From NCBI GenBank assembly GCA_018340375.1, contig JAFFJZ010000010.1, positions 8,804,001 to 8,868,000 of the forward strand: a stretch of DNA of 64,000 bases, in the 5' to 3' direction. The DNA is from Gonatopus flavifemur. Its lineage: Eukaryota; Arthropoda; Insecta; Hymenoptera; Dryinidae. The position numbers were made by a program, and so were the translations under genes. The notes beneath the pieces are model-generated. The model did no database searches and was not told the DNA's origin. It was given only the letters and a program-made list of their open reading frames with translations. Positions 22,548 to 34,926 of this stretch are shown here, piece after piece. How positions within the stretch are numbered: the first letter of the stretch is position 1; the number at the start of each line of letters is the position of its first letter.

Positions 22548-24883
22548 TGAGCATGGTTGATGGTACAGCAAAGTTTTTGTATCCTGGAAACAATTCTGGC
22601 CCACATAACGATTTTTCTTGCTAGGGTGAACCATGAGCACTCTGTTATAATTTGTAGTAGTTGCACATCTGCTCATAATTATTGATCTTATAAGATTTGT
22701 CACGTTGACGAAGGAAGAATCTGACGATCGAACCGAAAATCAAATACGTAACACGTTATTCACAAATTATTGTTCTGAAAATATAGGTTCGTCAAATATC
22801 ATGGCTATTTTGATCCTGCTAGTGCTAAAATTCTAGCGTATCAATTCAGAGAATAAATTATACTGGACCAAAATGCCCTATTATGTGCTTGAATCAACCA
22901 AAAACGACCGATTCTATCTCTTCATATGTCAGAATATTTTGCCAACATGAAGATATATTTATTAGGAAACAAAAGAGCTTGGACTTCATCTATTCTCAGC
23001 CTCCTACTTGACCTACTTGAAGCTAGTTTTCTATTCATTTCCGTGACGTTTGTCTAGTGAATAGCAAAGGAATATCAACACCAGATCACGAACCTTTCTC
23101 ATTCTATTCTGAACTGAATCTTTCAACTTGCACATGCATAATGAATTTCAAATGTAGTTTTGTGTAGATTCACAGTCTGTCTTTCTGTCTAAGTGATTTC
23201 GTCTATCCAACAATAAGTTGGAAATGCACATCATCTTTCGTTGTAATCGTCTGATCAAGGTGATAGTGGTCCTATATTTAGAAGATTCAGCCTGATTTAT
23301 TCAGAAAAACTGATCAGATAAGAGGAAATGTTACTAGAGAAGAGTATTTGTGCGAATGCGCATATCTCCTTTCTAATCATTCGATTGCAATGTCATTGGT
23401 TTTATATTATTCTCCCAGAACTCTTTTATGGAAGGGGAGAATTTCGAGAAGACCCAACTATTGGGAACTTATCTGGATTCAGAGTTGTCACCCAAAATAG
23501 TAACTTCATACTAGAACTCGGGAACTCTGATTGATCTTTCCGAAACTGTCAAAACAGTTCGAACGACTCTGTCTCTCATGAGAGTCCGGTTTGACCGCAT
23601 GTCTGGTGAATCAATTTCGACGTCTCTTTGCAATTAAAAGAGTTTCATGTTCCCGACAACACATGGTCCTCGAAATTTCTTCGTGGAAAACAAAAGGTCC
23701 TCAAAATATCAGAAAAAAGAAAATAGAAAAAATCACCATATAGGATGACAACGCGTCGCTTCGAGTCTATCAATGGGAATTGTATGGAGAAAGAAAAAAT
23801 ATGTGGGTGCTTCTGACACCACGGAAGTAGGGTGAAATTGATTATCTTTTTACCAACCTAATTCCCAATAATCAAGGCATCTTCTTTCAACTTTTTAACT
23901 GGTGGAAAGACAATCTACTCCGCTCTACTCCCAAGGTGTCGAAAATATGCTGTATATCCTATCTTGCGAATTCAGCAAATTTGAAATTTTTTTCTCAACG
24001 TCATAAAATTATGCCTTGCCAATCGACTTTGTTACACTCACATATTCCATCTTCTATTATTCTAGAACAGAAACTGTGATAATATAAAAGTTTGAAACTT
24101 TTTGCAAACTATTTTTCTTATTACGGATATCACTGGAAAAATCTCAGAACAAAATTTCAAATCCCAGTATTTGTCCATTATTTCAAGTATGCAAGGACAT
24201 ATTTTAGTAAATTTCCAGTATTAGTAGACACCCTGACTTCGAATCTCTATTTAATTTAAGAATGCCTTATGGGAATTTTGTGTTTACTTGAAGTTGAATC
24301 AAACTTGAATTTGCAATATGAAAATATTCCATCAAAGCGATTCCTTTGTTTGTTTTTTCGCAATCTTCTTTATGGATCGCAATTAACTCACTAGAAATGT
24401 GCAAATTTTGATGAATTGGAACTTTCGTATACAAAAAATATGTTCAATTTCTATTGTATTCTATAAAAACTCATCAAACCTCACTCTTTTATGAAAAAAG
24501 ATTTACACCTCGTTGTACTCTTCCCTCTCCCCTGAGGCTTCAGTCTCGATTACACTTCATAAATGTCTGTCGGTAAATAAATTGATAACTCGATTGCCAA
24601 CTCACGATGTCAAAAAGAATCAATCTTTGAGCAGGACCGATTATTTTTTTTATAGAAAGTTTATCAAATTTTTATCGATATTCTACGAAAATCTATAAAA
24701 ACTAGATATGTTCTCTATAAATAAAGAATTGATCTTATCCAAGGATCCGATGCTTTCTGATATCACTAATGCCAACCAATAGCAGAACAGAAAATAAAAT
24801 CGATGCATTTACAAAGTAATTCAAAATGTGCACCCCCACCAGTATGGATTAGAGAACAATCATTGATGGAACAATACGAAATA
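22548..24883. other. Long quiet AT-rich stretch
   Basis: No gene or element was recognised. A few short frames are not supported by splice sites or family motifs. Confidence 0.5.
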
Positions 24884-26279
24884 CCCACACAGCACACGTT
24901 GTCTAAAAGATATCCTCAGAAATAATTGAAAACAATGCAAGAAGTCTTATGTAACATGGATAGACATCTTTGAGAAGTCTTGAATCCCTGGTTAAAAGAT
25001 CCTATAGAATCCTATAGAAACCGATTCAAAATTAATCGGAATGAATAGGGTCAATCGGAAAACCTCGAGTACCGATTCAAAATGAATAGGATTCAATTGG
25101 AATCTGTTATTTATAGGATCGAATCGAGGATTTATCCATTGAAAAATTTGTGTTCTATTGTAATTAATAGGACTTCACGTGATCTATTGGTCTGTATAAG
25201 AAACATCTGATAGGATGTTTAAAATTTGTTCCAATTCATGAGGCAAACGGTTTTTATCGGAAGTTTCCATAACCTCAATCTATTGGAACTAATGGGAAAA
25301 TTTGTAAAATTGAATGAGCGATGGGTCTTTTAAGGGAAATTTTCGACTTAATTTTAGAATGTATAGATTTCATTGATCGATGGGTTTCAGTTGGATTATT
25401 CCAACATACTATGGTATTCTATGGGTTTGTATCGGCAATATCCAATTCAATTTCGGAATCCCTTCCATTTCATTTGGAAATTGGTTTTCATCGGAATTCG
25501 CGGTAATCCGGATCTATTGGAATCAGTAGGGAAGTTGATGAGGTTGAAGATTCAACGAGTCTCTATGCAAGAAATATCCATTTTAGGTCAGATTTCGATA
25601 GGAACACCTATCAAATCCTATTACCAAAAAAATTCAGCGGGTGAGAACGAGTGCTCTTATCACGTCACCCATGATGTCCGATACTTGTTTTTGGAAACAG
25701 AATTTCATAGGTATTTATCATCAAAAGTATTGTGAGAATGTACTCAAGCCGATTGAAAGAATTCTAATCAGAATCAATAGGACATTTCCGATGCAAAAAC
25801 TCAATTCATTCCGATAGAATATTATTCATTAGATGCAATAGAAATATTAATTGCTAATAACAAAACGATTTAACCTAATCGAAAAAATTTTTATTGGTAT
25901 CAATCAAAAATTTCCGATGCAGAAACTCAATTCATTCCGACAGAATTTTTCTTCATCAGATTCAATTGGAATTCTCATTATTGATGAGAAAACCAATTCA
26001 ATCTAATTCAAAGGAATTTTATTGGTATCAATCGGAAATTTTCGATGCAGAAACTCAATTCACACCAATAGGATTTTTCGTTATCGGATTTCATCGGATT
26101 TTTTAACCAGGGATTGTACTTACTTCTAAAAGATGTCTTTTAAATGTCTTCAGAAAATTCTAAAGAGTTTCGGAAAACGTTCTGGAAGATATCTTTCAGG
26201 AGTGAAAACAGTTCAAGACTTCTTGCATTGTTCTTAATTATTTCTGAAGATATGTTTTGGAAAACCAGTGCTGTCTAGG
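24884..26279. mobile_element. Outer element, C(C)CACACAGCAC ends, host of a nested element
   Basis: CCCACACAGCACACGTTGTC at the left pairs inversely with ACCAGTGCTGTCTAGG at the right, with TA on both sides. The arms share TCAGAAATAATT and AACAATGCAAGAAGTCTT in opposite orientation. The interior words are AAGATATC/AAGACATCTT. It is interrupted by 24986-26112. Confidence 0.7.
24986..26112. mobile_element. 1.13-kb element built of reiterated GATTCAATTGGAATC-like motif
   Basis: CCCTGGTTAAAA is inverted at the right end as TTTTAACCAGGG, with AT on both sides. The interior is a degenerate reiteration of AATCGGAAT / ATTCCGATT / ATAGGATTC words; AAATTTCCGATGCAGAAAC-type blocks repeat at about 25908 and 26036. 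There is no coding capacity. The design matches the 9315-10881 element although the motif differs. Confidence 0.8.
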
Positions 26280-26687
26280 TAGTTTGAGGGGTAATAAAAG
26301 TCTAAAACAACCCGATTGGTTTATATTAATACTTAATTTGCATCACTCGATTTTCCCCCTTTTGAAACTTTTAACGTGTTTTTCTCGAAATCATGTTTTT
26401 TTACCTGGTTAACTGCGCGTTAATCAATCAAATTTTGTTCGATCGACTTGATTCGAATTTGATTCTCTTCAGCAAAAAAAAAACGCATCGCTATCGCAGC
26501 ATCGTAAAACTTTTTCAAATTACTCATTTTTTGTTTTATTGACAATTTCAATGAGAAATTCAAATTCTTTTTTGAATGACCGACAGTTTTTTTGTAATAA
26601 AAATTTTCAAATAGCTATTCTACTGTTATTTCATAATCTTTTTGAATTCTTAATCTCGGTTGTCCGGTGTTAGAGTAATGCTGTCAA

Positions 26688-27073
26688 TAGAGATCGACCG
26701 AAAATTTTTGCCGAAAATGATTAAAATTGAAGCTGTGATTATTGGTTTCGAAAAAAACTTAGGACTGGACGTTTGAAGTGTAGACGAGCTCCTTAATAAT
26801 CCAATTATCATACTTACGATCACATTTCATTGTAATTAACAAAATACTTGCGATTTTCGGTTTACAATTTCGGCCGACAAGCATTAGCCGAAAATTTAAA
26901 CCGAAAATCGAAATTATTTCATTAAGCACATTGATATGTGATCTTAAGTATGATAATTGCATTATTAAGGAGCTTATCTACACTTCCAACGTCCAATACC
27001 AAGTTTTTTTCGAAACCAACAATCAGAGCTTCAATTTTAGTCAGTTTCGGCAAAAAATTTCGGTCGATCTCTA
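26688..27073. mobile_element. 386-bp fold-back hAT-type element with exact 8-bp duplication
   Basis: It starts TAGAGATCGACCGAAA and ends with the inverse, flanked on both sides by GCTGTCAA. The arms are similar for roughly 150 bp each (AAATTGAAGCT, TAAGCTCCTTAATAAT, TATCATACTTA), leaving a short loop, so the element is essentially one long hairpin. The surrounding words (AAACTTTTAACGTGTTTTTC at 26367, GAGGGGTAATA at 26287) suggest it landed in an element related to the TTAA group. Confidence 0.85.
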
Positions 27074-27245
27074 GCTGTCAACCGCGAGGGTATCAGTTTT
27101 TATATATGTCAAATTTTTTCATGTACTTTATAACTCATTTATTAAACGTACAAAATTGCAAGTCAATCGGTGCAGCTGTTTTTAAGAAAAAAATTCCGGA
27201 AAAATACTCCGGTTTTCAGTCTTGCACACTGTTATGAACCCTTAA

Positions 27246-27923
27246 GGGGTTATATACAGTTAAAATTTTCAAAGAATCGATTCTTTTTTTATTTCAATTT
27301 GGCGATTATTGTCCAAGTTATACGCATATTTGTAAAATTTTTTTACTATATGTCAAGTGCTTTTGAAACTTTGAATCCGTTTTTCTCCAAACTGTGTTTT
27401 CAAAGTCGGTGACCAAGATTTCTCGAAAACAGCTGGACCGATCAGTCTCAGATTTTAACACAAGCTTGTTGAATATATTGTTTAGTAATTAATCGAAGGT
27501 TTCTTCTCACCGATGAATTTTTTTTCCTATGAACAATTTAAGGCCAAAATTTTGGTGAAAAATCGATTTTTTCTTTTTAGAAGCCGCCATTTTGTCAAAA
27601 AATGTTATTTTGCTTATTCCTTCGATTAATTACTACCACATTATACATTACTTTAACGGAATCCGTTTGGTTTTTTTCATTTTAAAAGATTCAGTTCCGA
27701 GATATCGTGGTCACCGCAAAGCGCTTTTTTTTTAGAGGAGCTCCTGGAGATCAACTATAACAGCTCTCAAAATGATTATTTTTACAAATAAAAAATGTTA
27801 AAATACTGTTAAAAGTTATCTCAATATATGTACAAAGTTTTACAGTAATCAATTTAACTGTCTTTTCAAGAAAAATTCTTGAAAAATCGGTTTTTTTTGC
27901 GCCTCTTGACTGTATATAACCCC
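27246..27923. mobile_element. 678-bp TTAA-flanked element, GGGGTTATATACAGT ends
   Basis: GGGGTTATATACAGT and, inverted, GGGGTTATATACAGTC form the ends, with TTAA on both sides. The interior carries GAAACTTTGAATCCGTTTTT, a word shared (with changes) with 26367, 46821 and 58628. There is no transposase frame. A TTAA duplication is typical of piggyBac-like integration, though the ends are not those of canonical piggyBac. Confidence 0.75.
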
Positions 27924-27927
27924 TTAA

Positions 27928-29240
27928 TTCACTCCACTCAGCATCCCTACAAATCGCAAGCCAAAAGTGCCACCACAATGAAAGTAGAATCCGCGACTGT
28001 AGAAAACACTGGAACCAATGTGACCATTGTCAAGGACGAATACTGTTGATCCCACAAATGATTTATATAAATCATAAGTATATGCATGAAAAGTAGTGAT
28101 GGAAAAATCCTTGAAAAAGATCGTCAACGTATCAAATTTGTATTGAAATATATACAGATTATATATATTTTGTATAAAAAAGGATGAAAGGATTGAATCT
28201 TTTCAAAGATCCCCATCACTTATGAAAAGCTCATACAATAATTTTCTCATTTCATCAGTTGTCGAAGAAAAATGTTTGATATATTGAATATAAGAAAGTA
28301 GCATTACATCTTTACATCGTAAATCAAATTCCATGTGACATTATGAATTAAAATGGTACCAGTTGGCGCCACCTTTGCGCTCGTATTCCCATTAGTGAAT
28401 ATTTGATGCCACCCTACTATGAATTACCCAATTTAAAGGTCCCAGAATTCTCATCGATCCGTTTGACGTTAAAAACCTACCTCCAGTCCTTGAAATATTC
28501 AATCTCTATCGAACTGTACATTTCTACCAAATTCCAAAATTACGACTTCTCGGTATATTTCACAAAAATGAAATAAGAGAACGAGACAAAGGAGAAGAAT
28601 ATCCTATAATTGGGATTCTCTTATTCATCGATACTTGATTTCATTTGCAATTAGACGAACAACAAAGATCAACAATTGAAATTTACACCACGCGAAGACC
28701 GAAGACAGCAACAAAATCAGAGACTCAAAATAAATCCCCTGCTAATTGTCAATAAGTGAACGAGTAAAACGAAGTCTAAAAGCTTTCATTCCATTTTAAT
28801 TCAAACATATACTTTGGATTCTTTATTATATATTACTATACGTGTACGATCAATGCATGAATGGAGTACACGCAGGTCACGCACACGCAGAACGCCAGAG
28901 TCCGCCAGACTTCTGTCTCCTTAGGAGTAATACGCGGAGACACAAACGCACATGTATGTGGGTGACGTATACGTATATTAATCTCGATGGTTTCATTTAC
29001 CACACGAGTACCATCTGTAAATACGAGAATTATTCTTTAATTTCGTAGAGTTCGTAACAGCAGGACATTTAATACTTCGAAATTCCATGTTTTTTTAAAT
29101 CCCTGCGATTCCTTGAAAATCACCTGAAAACGGAAGAACAATCGATCACTTGTACAAAATAATACAATATTGAACGTTCGTCCAATGAGATTTATATAAA
29201 TGATTCATAAATTATTTCGATTCCTTCAGCCAAATTTGTG
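27928..29240. other. Gene-free stretch
   Basis: No element or exon was recognised. Sequence composition becomes less AT-rich toward 29240. Confidence 0.4.
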
Positions 29241-29860
29241 ACAGATTGACGTTTGTAAACAGTGGTTTTCAACGCTTCTGACGTTTCGTGAATCGAAGAA
29301 ATCGGAGATTGAGGCGTGACAGGAGCAGTCAAAGCGAAAGACTTGAACAATTCACATGAATTCGAATGTTGACGAAATTGTTGAAAGACGTGTTGTTTTT
29401 TTTATTCGAAGTAAACGAACTCACCGACGCCGTATTTCGTGGTTTTCGTGGTAGTCCACATCTCGAACGGCGCCACAACACGACACTATCATCCCTTTAA
29501 ACGATACACATTTGGTAATCGTTCGGAGGCACGTTTTTCCCGTTACCGGTTCACTCACGTCGACATTTATGTATCACGAGAAATTTGAAAACATAAACAT
29601 TCGAAGACCGTGTGTTTTGTCGTGTCGCGCAAGGTGCCGCACCGTCACTCTCACGACACAACGACGGATGATACCGGGACTCTTAATCGTACAGGCAATG
29701 TTGCCAATGAGTTTGAATTCTGAATGCAACATCGCAACCGTTCTCGTCGTCACGTGGTTTTTCAGAACTCTGTTTGCGCAAGACAAGCAAGGAGAAAGAA
29801 ATCGAAACATGTCAGAATCATGGAGGAATAAGAATCAGAAATGAACATAGTAGGGAGAAG
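29241..29860. other. CpG-richer, repeat-free patch
   Basis: This patch has visibly more CG dinucleotides and fewer A/T runs than its surroundings and contains none of the repeat words found elsewhere. In insect genomes such patches often mark 5' exons or promoters. See the exon candidate at 29425-29492. Confidence 0.4.
29425..29492 (-). CDS. Possible first coding exon of an unidentified gene
   Basis: On the - strand an ATG at 29492-29490 opens a 22-codon frame (MIVSCCGAVRDVDYHENHEI...) that runs into a strong 5' splice site, CG then GTGAGTTCG, with the last exon base at 29425 and two bases of a split codon. It lies in the CpG-richer patch, and the predicted transcript would run toward lower coordinates. 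No second exon was identified and the peptide matches nothing I recognise, so this could be a chance frame. Confidence 0.22.
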
Positions 29861-31229
29861 GTTAAGATTCTTTGAAGCCGGAAATTCCGCCATTATTCTT
29901 CTGAATGGACACCAAACGGAGGATGTGTTGAGTGCTTATCGGTGTGTTTCTTAACCTAAAAGGCTTTTGTTCATCAAGAAGATTCCATAGACCCTAGAAC
30001 CGTTAGATCTCTATCTAAACTGTTCGAAGATCAAAGGATAAAATGTAACGATCGACCAGCCAAATCTTCTGGTGGTATAGAACGAGGTTTGACTGGTTGA
30101 TTTTACTCCCTTAGCAGGCTCTCCTTGAAAAGTGAATATACTTTTCAGCCATTTTCGGTTGAGTGTCCGAAAGCAAAATATATACAAATTATATAGAATT
30201 TATATATAACTTATATAGAAATTATATATAAACTATATTGAATTATATACAATTTTGAACTCTTTTTACCATCGGCTCAAATAATGGCTGGTAATGTTGG
30301 TACTGTTAGCCTCTACCACTGATCTGTACCATACATTGGATAACGGATTGGTCAAAATTCTTGTGATGAATAGAAGACCATTCGCCAGTCGGAAGTTGCC
30401 ATTCTTTTGTTGGCGAAATGTACATTTGTGGTGGCAAATTTGAATTATAGTAGCATATTCTCTATGATTATATATTTCATGAATTCAATCAATTATTCAC
30501 TTCAATGTAATTAAAATTGCATTCTGAATTATACAAAATAGTGCTAGTTATTAATTTTTCGTTTTTGATGTTCATCAAAATAGCAATCGATGGTTTTTTT
30601 TAATGTTTCTCATCATATGATATGAAAATAACGGTCAAATATCAAAATATCTGAGATTCAAGAACTGATTCGGGATATTTTGGAGCGCTGAATACGAAAA
30701 CAATATCAGACTTTGTGGATTATCTGAATTTTTATAATTTTTTGTATATAAAATGTAACAATTATATAAATTATATATGAAAATTGTTTACAAAAAATAA
30801 TAAAAATTGAACCAATTCAAAAAATTTGATATTTCTTTCACATGAAAAACACCAAAACCACTTCAGATCAGTTTCCAGATTTCGAACAACAGAGGAAAAA
30901 TTGTTGTTGTCCTATTTTATTGATGAATTATATAAAAGTGTATTTATAAGTGTTGAATCTCCCTCTAAGAAGTGGAATTTCGACTACCCCGAGTGGAAAA
31001 ATTTTCAAAATTATATATAATTTTGATATAATTCAATACAATTTATATATAATTCAGATATAATTCGATAAAAATTTTATATAATTTTGAACATCTTTCC
31101 ACTCGGGACATGGCTTGAATTTATCACAAAAACTTCGTAATACGAATTGGCGTATTCGCTATCCCATATATATCGCAATAATATTACTGCAATATTTGTG
31201 CTGGGTGGGAGAAATCAGTGGCTGATACA
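29861..31229. other. Gene-free stretch with TATATAAATTATATA low complexity
   Basis: 30175-30260 and 30990-31095 are low-complexity TATATAAATTTATATA runs. At about 30318-30350 a single end, ACCACTGATCTGTACCATAC, belongs to the element family at 32799-33041. The 30655-30790 block resembles the host sequence around 4850-4960. No gene is seen. Confidence 0.4.
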
Positions 31230-31358
31230 CAGTGTTGGGATGAAAATCATAGTCCACGAAGTTTATTCGTCAATTCTCATAGACTATGAGATGTCAATGG
31301 TGATTATATGAGAATTGACCAATGAACAACGTGTACTATAATTTTTATCCCAACACTG
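31230..31358. mobile_element. 129-bp hAT-type MITE, CAGTGTTGGGAT ends
   Basis: CAGTGTTGGGATGAAAATCA is inverted at the right end, flanked by CTGATACA / CTTATACA (7 of 8). The interior also folds. It is non-autonomous. Confidence 0.8.
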
Positions 31359-31796
31359 CTTATACAGTCGGTGCAATCAATCCATTTCTTTCTTCCCGAT
31401 AGAACCTTGTTGACAATTTATTGTTGTTTAACTGAAAACATTGTGGATCCATTTTTCATGTTCAAAATATTATTCCTCATAAATGTATCCGCTTGAAAAT
31501 GTTCCTGATCAATGAAAAATGAATTGTTAACATGAATCTATCGAAAAAAAAAGAAAAGGATCACCCACCCCCACCTCGTTTCCTTACGAAAATGATGGAT
31601 CAAAAAAATTGCGTATTTGGAACTCAAATTCGATTGAGAAAAATGGTATAGCATACTCTCCTGAAAATGCCTGTCAGAACCGGACGGAATCAGTCTTGGA
31701 ACGATTTTTGTCTCTGGAAATCCGCCTAGAAACTGACAAAATTTCTACGCGCTTTTGTCCGGAATTGCCAAATCCGAACAACCTGTCAAAACTGAG

Positions 31797-31922
31797 TAGA
31801 GGTGGGCAAATCTTTACGAAGCGAATCTTTTGTATTAAAAAAATGTTTAATTTGTATCGAATTCTATAAAATTTTTATCAAAACTCGATAAGTATTTTAT
31901 ACAAAACATTCGCCCACCTCTA
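31797..31922. mobile_element. 126-bp hAT-type MITE, TAGAGGTGGGC ends
   Basis: TAGAGGTGGGCAAATC is inverted at the right end (finishing GCCCACCTCTA), flanked by AAACTGAG / AAACTGAC (7 of 8). It is the smallest clear hAT-type element here. Confidence 0.82.
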
Positions 31923-32372
31923 AAACTGACGGAACAAATTTTCGTCAATTTTCGACTGGATATTACCGACTGGGAATTTCGAACAGAAGCGTTCCAAATT
32001 TTGCTGTCACTTTTTGACAGAATGTTTCAATTTGTGTAATTCTGAATGACACCGGGTGGAAAGTTTGTAAACTTTTTCCTGGATTTCTAGCAATAAGAAC
32101 CGTTCAAAACTCGACTCGGTTCTAACAGGCATTCTCAGCAGCATAGATATACGGGATGTCCCGGAACAAACTACTCGCTTTCCATCAGCGTATTCCTAAG
32201 AGAGAACTGAGAAACTTTTTCTTTTACCATTTCCCGATCCAAAGCTACGCGGTACCGGACTTGTATCCTAATCATGTAAACAGAGGACTTTGAAGTTAAA
32301 CAACACACATTCATCCGCGCATTCTCAGTTTGGTGTAAACTTTGAGGGCGCAATAATTGAAGGCTATGAATG

Positions 32373-32731
32373 CCCGTACAGCACAAACACCGTTCCTGCA
32401 CTAAGAGCTTCAGTGGAGAATTGGTGGATAAATCGGAGCCGTGGAAATAAGGGAGACTCTCCGTTGAAGCAACGGAGAGGCGACGGAGAAATGTCCGCCC
32501 CCTGTATTTTCGATATAATTCATATTGGTGCATTTACGTAACTAAATCTGAATGTATGAATTCACAAATCTAAGTTTTATTGAAAATACAGAGGGCGGAC
32601 ATTTCTCCGTTGCCTCAACGAAGACTCTCCCTGATTTCTCCCTTATTTCCACGGCTCCCATTTCTCCCCCAGTTCTCCACCTCTGGTCCACCGAAGTTCT
32701 GGGTGGAGGATCGATGGTTATGCTGTACGGG
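32373..32731. mobile_element. CCCGTACAGCA hairpin element, copy 1
   Basis: CCCGTACAGCACAAACACCG is inverted at the right (finishing ATGCTGTACGGG). Arms of about 150 bp contain GGCGGACATTTCTCCGT and its inverse around a short AT-rich loop. It shares arms and loop with 35487-35878, with a shorter copy at 63114-63300. Flanks are TG and TT. Confidence 0.8.
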
Positions 32732-32798
32732 TTGGTACCCAAAGTATCTAATGATCGGTTACTACAAGCAGAAAAAAATAAACTTGGATGCATTTGGC

Positions 32799-33041
32799 TC
32801 ACTGATCTATAGTATACACTGGATAGCGCATAGCTCGCCGAACGTGTTCCACTTAGAAAGCTATATATATCGGTGGAACTGCCCCTATCCAACGGAATGT
32901 AATAGAATCAACCAATCCTGCACGGCTGTTGATCAGAAAGACGGTGGAATTGCCATTTCATGGCGGTGCCCTGAAGGGAACCAAGCTCGCATACGGGAAA
33001 ACTATGCTATGCACTATCCAGTGTATATTATAGATCAGTGA
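32799..33041. mobile_element. Palindromic element, CACTGATCTATAGTATACAC ends
   Basis: CACTGATCTATAGTATACAC pairs inversely with the right end (finishing ATTATAGATCAGTG). The arms continue through TGGATAGYGCATAG. Solo ends of the family occur at about 30318 and, close to the DLD gene, at about 40372-40402. Confidence 0.7.
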
Positions 33042-33156
33042 TTTGGCTGCTATAATTGAGCTTTTGTGAATATGTTGTTTTCTATGTTCTAGAAAAATTT
33101 GCAAAATTATACATCATTTATATACAATTCAATATAAATTATATTTTTTGTATTAA

Positions 33157-33382
33157 GGGTAAACATCCGTTGGATCGAAAACCCGTTGGGCTGAAACACC
33201 GTTGGACCGAAATTTATTTTACCGAATGATAATAATCCGAAATCTTACTATACGTGACTAGTCGTGTGCGAATAAGACAAAATGTCACCAAGGCTTTTTC
33301 GGATTATTGTCATTCGGTCAAATGAATTTCGGTCCAACGATCTTTCGGCTTAACGGGCTTTCGGCCCAATGGGTGTTTACCC
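33157..33382. mobile_element. 226-bp TTAA-type element reiterating CCGTTGGACCGAAA
   Basis: GGGTAAACATCCGTTGGATC and, inverted, GGGTAAACACCCATTGGGCC form the ends, with TTAA / TCAA flanks. Each arm has three spaced repeats of a CCGTTGGACCGAAA-like word followed by CCGAATGATAATAATCCGAA. The long stem of about 90 bp is well conserved. Confidence 0.8.
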
Positions 33383-33652
33383 TCAAAAGTACGTAATGCG
33401 GCGTAAAAAAACAAAGTTCGGCGAAATTTCATATCTCGGAAATTACCTTAGATAAGTTTAATACACAGAAAGAATTATTTCTTTGAATCTTTCTAGAATT
33501 GAAGTAATTGTTATTTGAATAGGTCCACCCTGGTGAAAATGAAGCGTTGAAACGCGACGAAAGCGCAAGCGAAGAGTCACCTAAGAGTGAAAAAGAGTCA
33601 ACTAAAAGTAATTTAGGAGAGAATTGAAATATTTTCGTTATATATATGTATA

Positions 33653-34516
33653 AGTATTCAAATAATTATCAAATGATTTATTCATCCTTGCAAATATCAT
33701 TCAAATTCCCGGATAGCGCAAGAGTTTCAAGAAAATTCTTTATGAATATATTGTATTTATTATGAGGTGTTTTGGAATTTTTGTGTTTTCTGGGCATTTC
33801 AATTCCTAGCCAGAAGGCACCCAGATAGCACAGAAGAATCTCAAAAGAATTCTGAAAAAGGACTGTTTGAGAATTCTTTTAGAATACGAAGAGTTCTTCA
33901 ACAGTTTTCAAGGGAATTCGATTCGTGAGACGTTTACGAGTTCTCTTAAAATTTTATGAGACTTCTTCGAGAATTTCAACAGAACTAATGTTTGACGAAT
34001 TGAATTCTTTTTGAAACTCTTCAAGAACTTGTTGCATTCCAAAAGAGTTCTTGGACAGTTCTTTTTTTAGGATTCATTTGGGATTCTTGTGTGCTATCTT
34101 GTGTGCTGTCGAACTGAGCGATTTTCATTGAATTTCGATTCAATTTTCCCACAGAGCACCACAGTCCCAGAAGAATGCATAAGGAATTTTTATTGAACTG
34201 ATTGTGTTCTTGACGAATTTTTGATGAATTCCCAGATAACACACGAATAATTCTTTCTCAAGAGCAAGAATAGAACTCTTCAAGAACTCTTTTCGAACTA
34301 ATGAATTCATATAGAACTCTGGAGGAGTTCAATCCGTCGGACATTAACAAGTTCTTTGAGCGTACTCAAACAATACTTCTGATATTCTCGAAGAGCTTGT
34401 TAATGTCCGACAGATTGAACTCCTCCAGAGCTCTATATGAATTCATTAGTTCGAAAAGAATTCTTGAAGAGTTCTATTCTTGCTCTTGAAAAAGAATTCT
34501 CCGTGTGTTATCTGGG
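33653..34516 (+). repeat. Left arm of a large inverted repeat
   Basis: About 860 bp matching 39502-40279 in inverse orientation. The outer edge begins TATTCAAATAATTATCAAAT. It includes a CCCGGATAGCGCAAG unit (33709-33795), a CCCAGATAGCACA unit (33820 to about 34100) and the complete element at 34231-34516. This arm keeps about 35 bp (around GACGAATTTTTGATGAATTC) that the right arm lacks. Confidence 0.8.
34231..34516. mobile_element. 286-bp hairpin element, CCCAGATAACACAC ends
   Basis: CCCAGATAACACACGAATAA is inverted at the right, with TT on both sides. The long stem includes GAACTCCTCCAGAGCTCTAT-like and GTTAATGTCCGAC words. The interior reiterates GAATTCTTGAAGAGTTC. A partial copy forms the inner edge of the other inverted-repeat arm at 39502. 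Confidence 0.8.
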
Positions 34517-34926
34517 TTATTTCAACTCAAACGCCTCGTTCACTTCAAAGCTAAACTTCTCCCCTTTGCCTCTCTTTTAAACGGTTCCAAGGCGCATTTT
34601 CAGTAACATTCAGTGTCGTCCAATCAAGAGACGGTTATGTGAACCCGTCTTGAGCTTTATGCTGATGGTGGGAACAGAGTTGCCATCAAAACCATGGTGT
34701 GATATACTCATTGGGTAATTCTTATGAAGACCATAATCTGATTCAGCGGTTCTGAAAGAATGACCCAATCAGGTCTTACACGATAATTTTTATGGCAACT
34801 CTGGGTGGGAGTCCCTCTCGGCTTGAGTTGAACGAGACTGTGACATTTCCGAGAGTTGAAATAAACGACGTTTCACTACAAATATTTCTTCAACAAAAAT
34901 GAATCCTTGCAAACAGGGACCCTCTT
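34517..34926. other. No recognised gene between elements
   Basis: Mostly unique-looking sequence. A fragment similar to the start of the next element (CCTGGTGAAAATGAAGCG) also occurs at 33531. No exon is seen. Confidence 0.35.

Noticed and set aside
32580..33041. 153-codon open frame on the + strand
   Set aside because: It spans the right arm of one palindromic element and the whole of a second one. The frame is a product of the repeats, not a gene.
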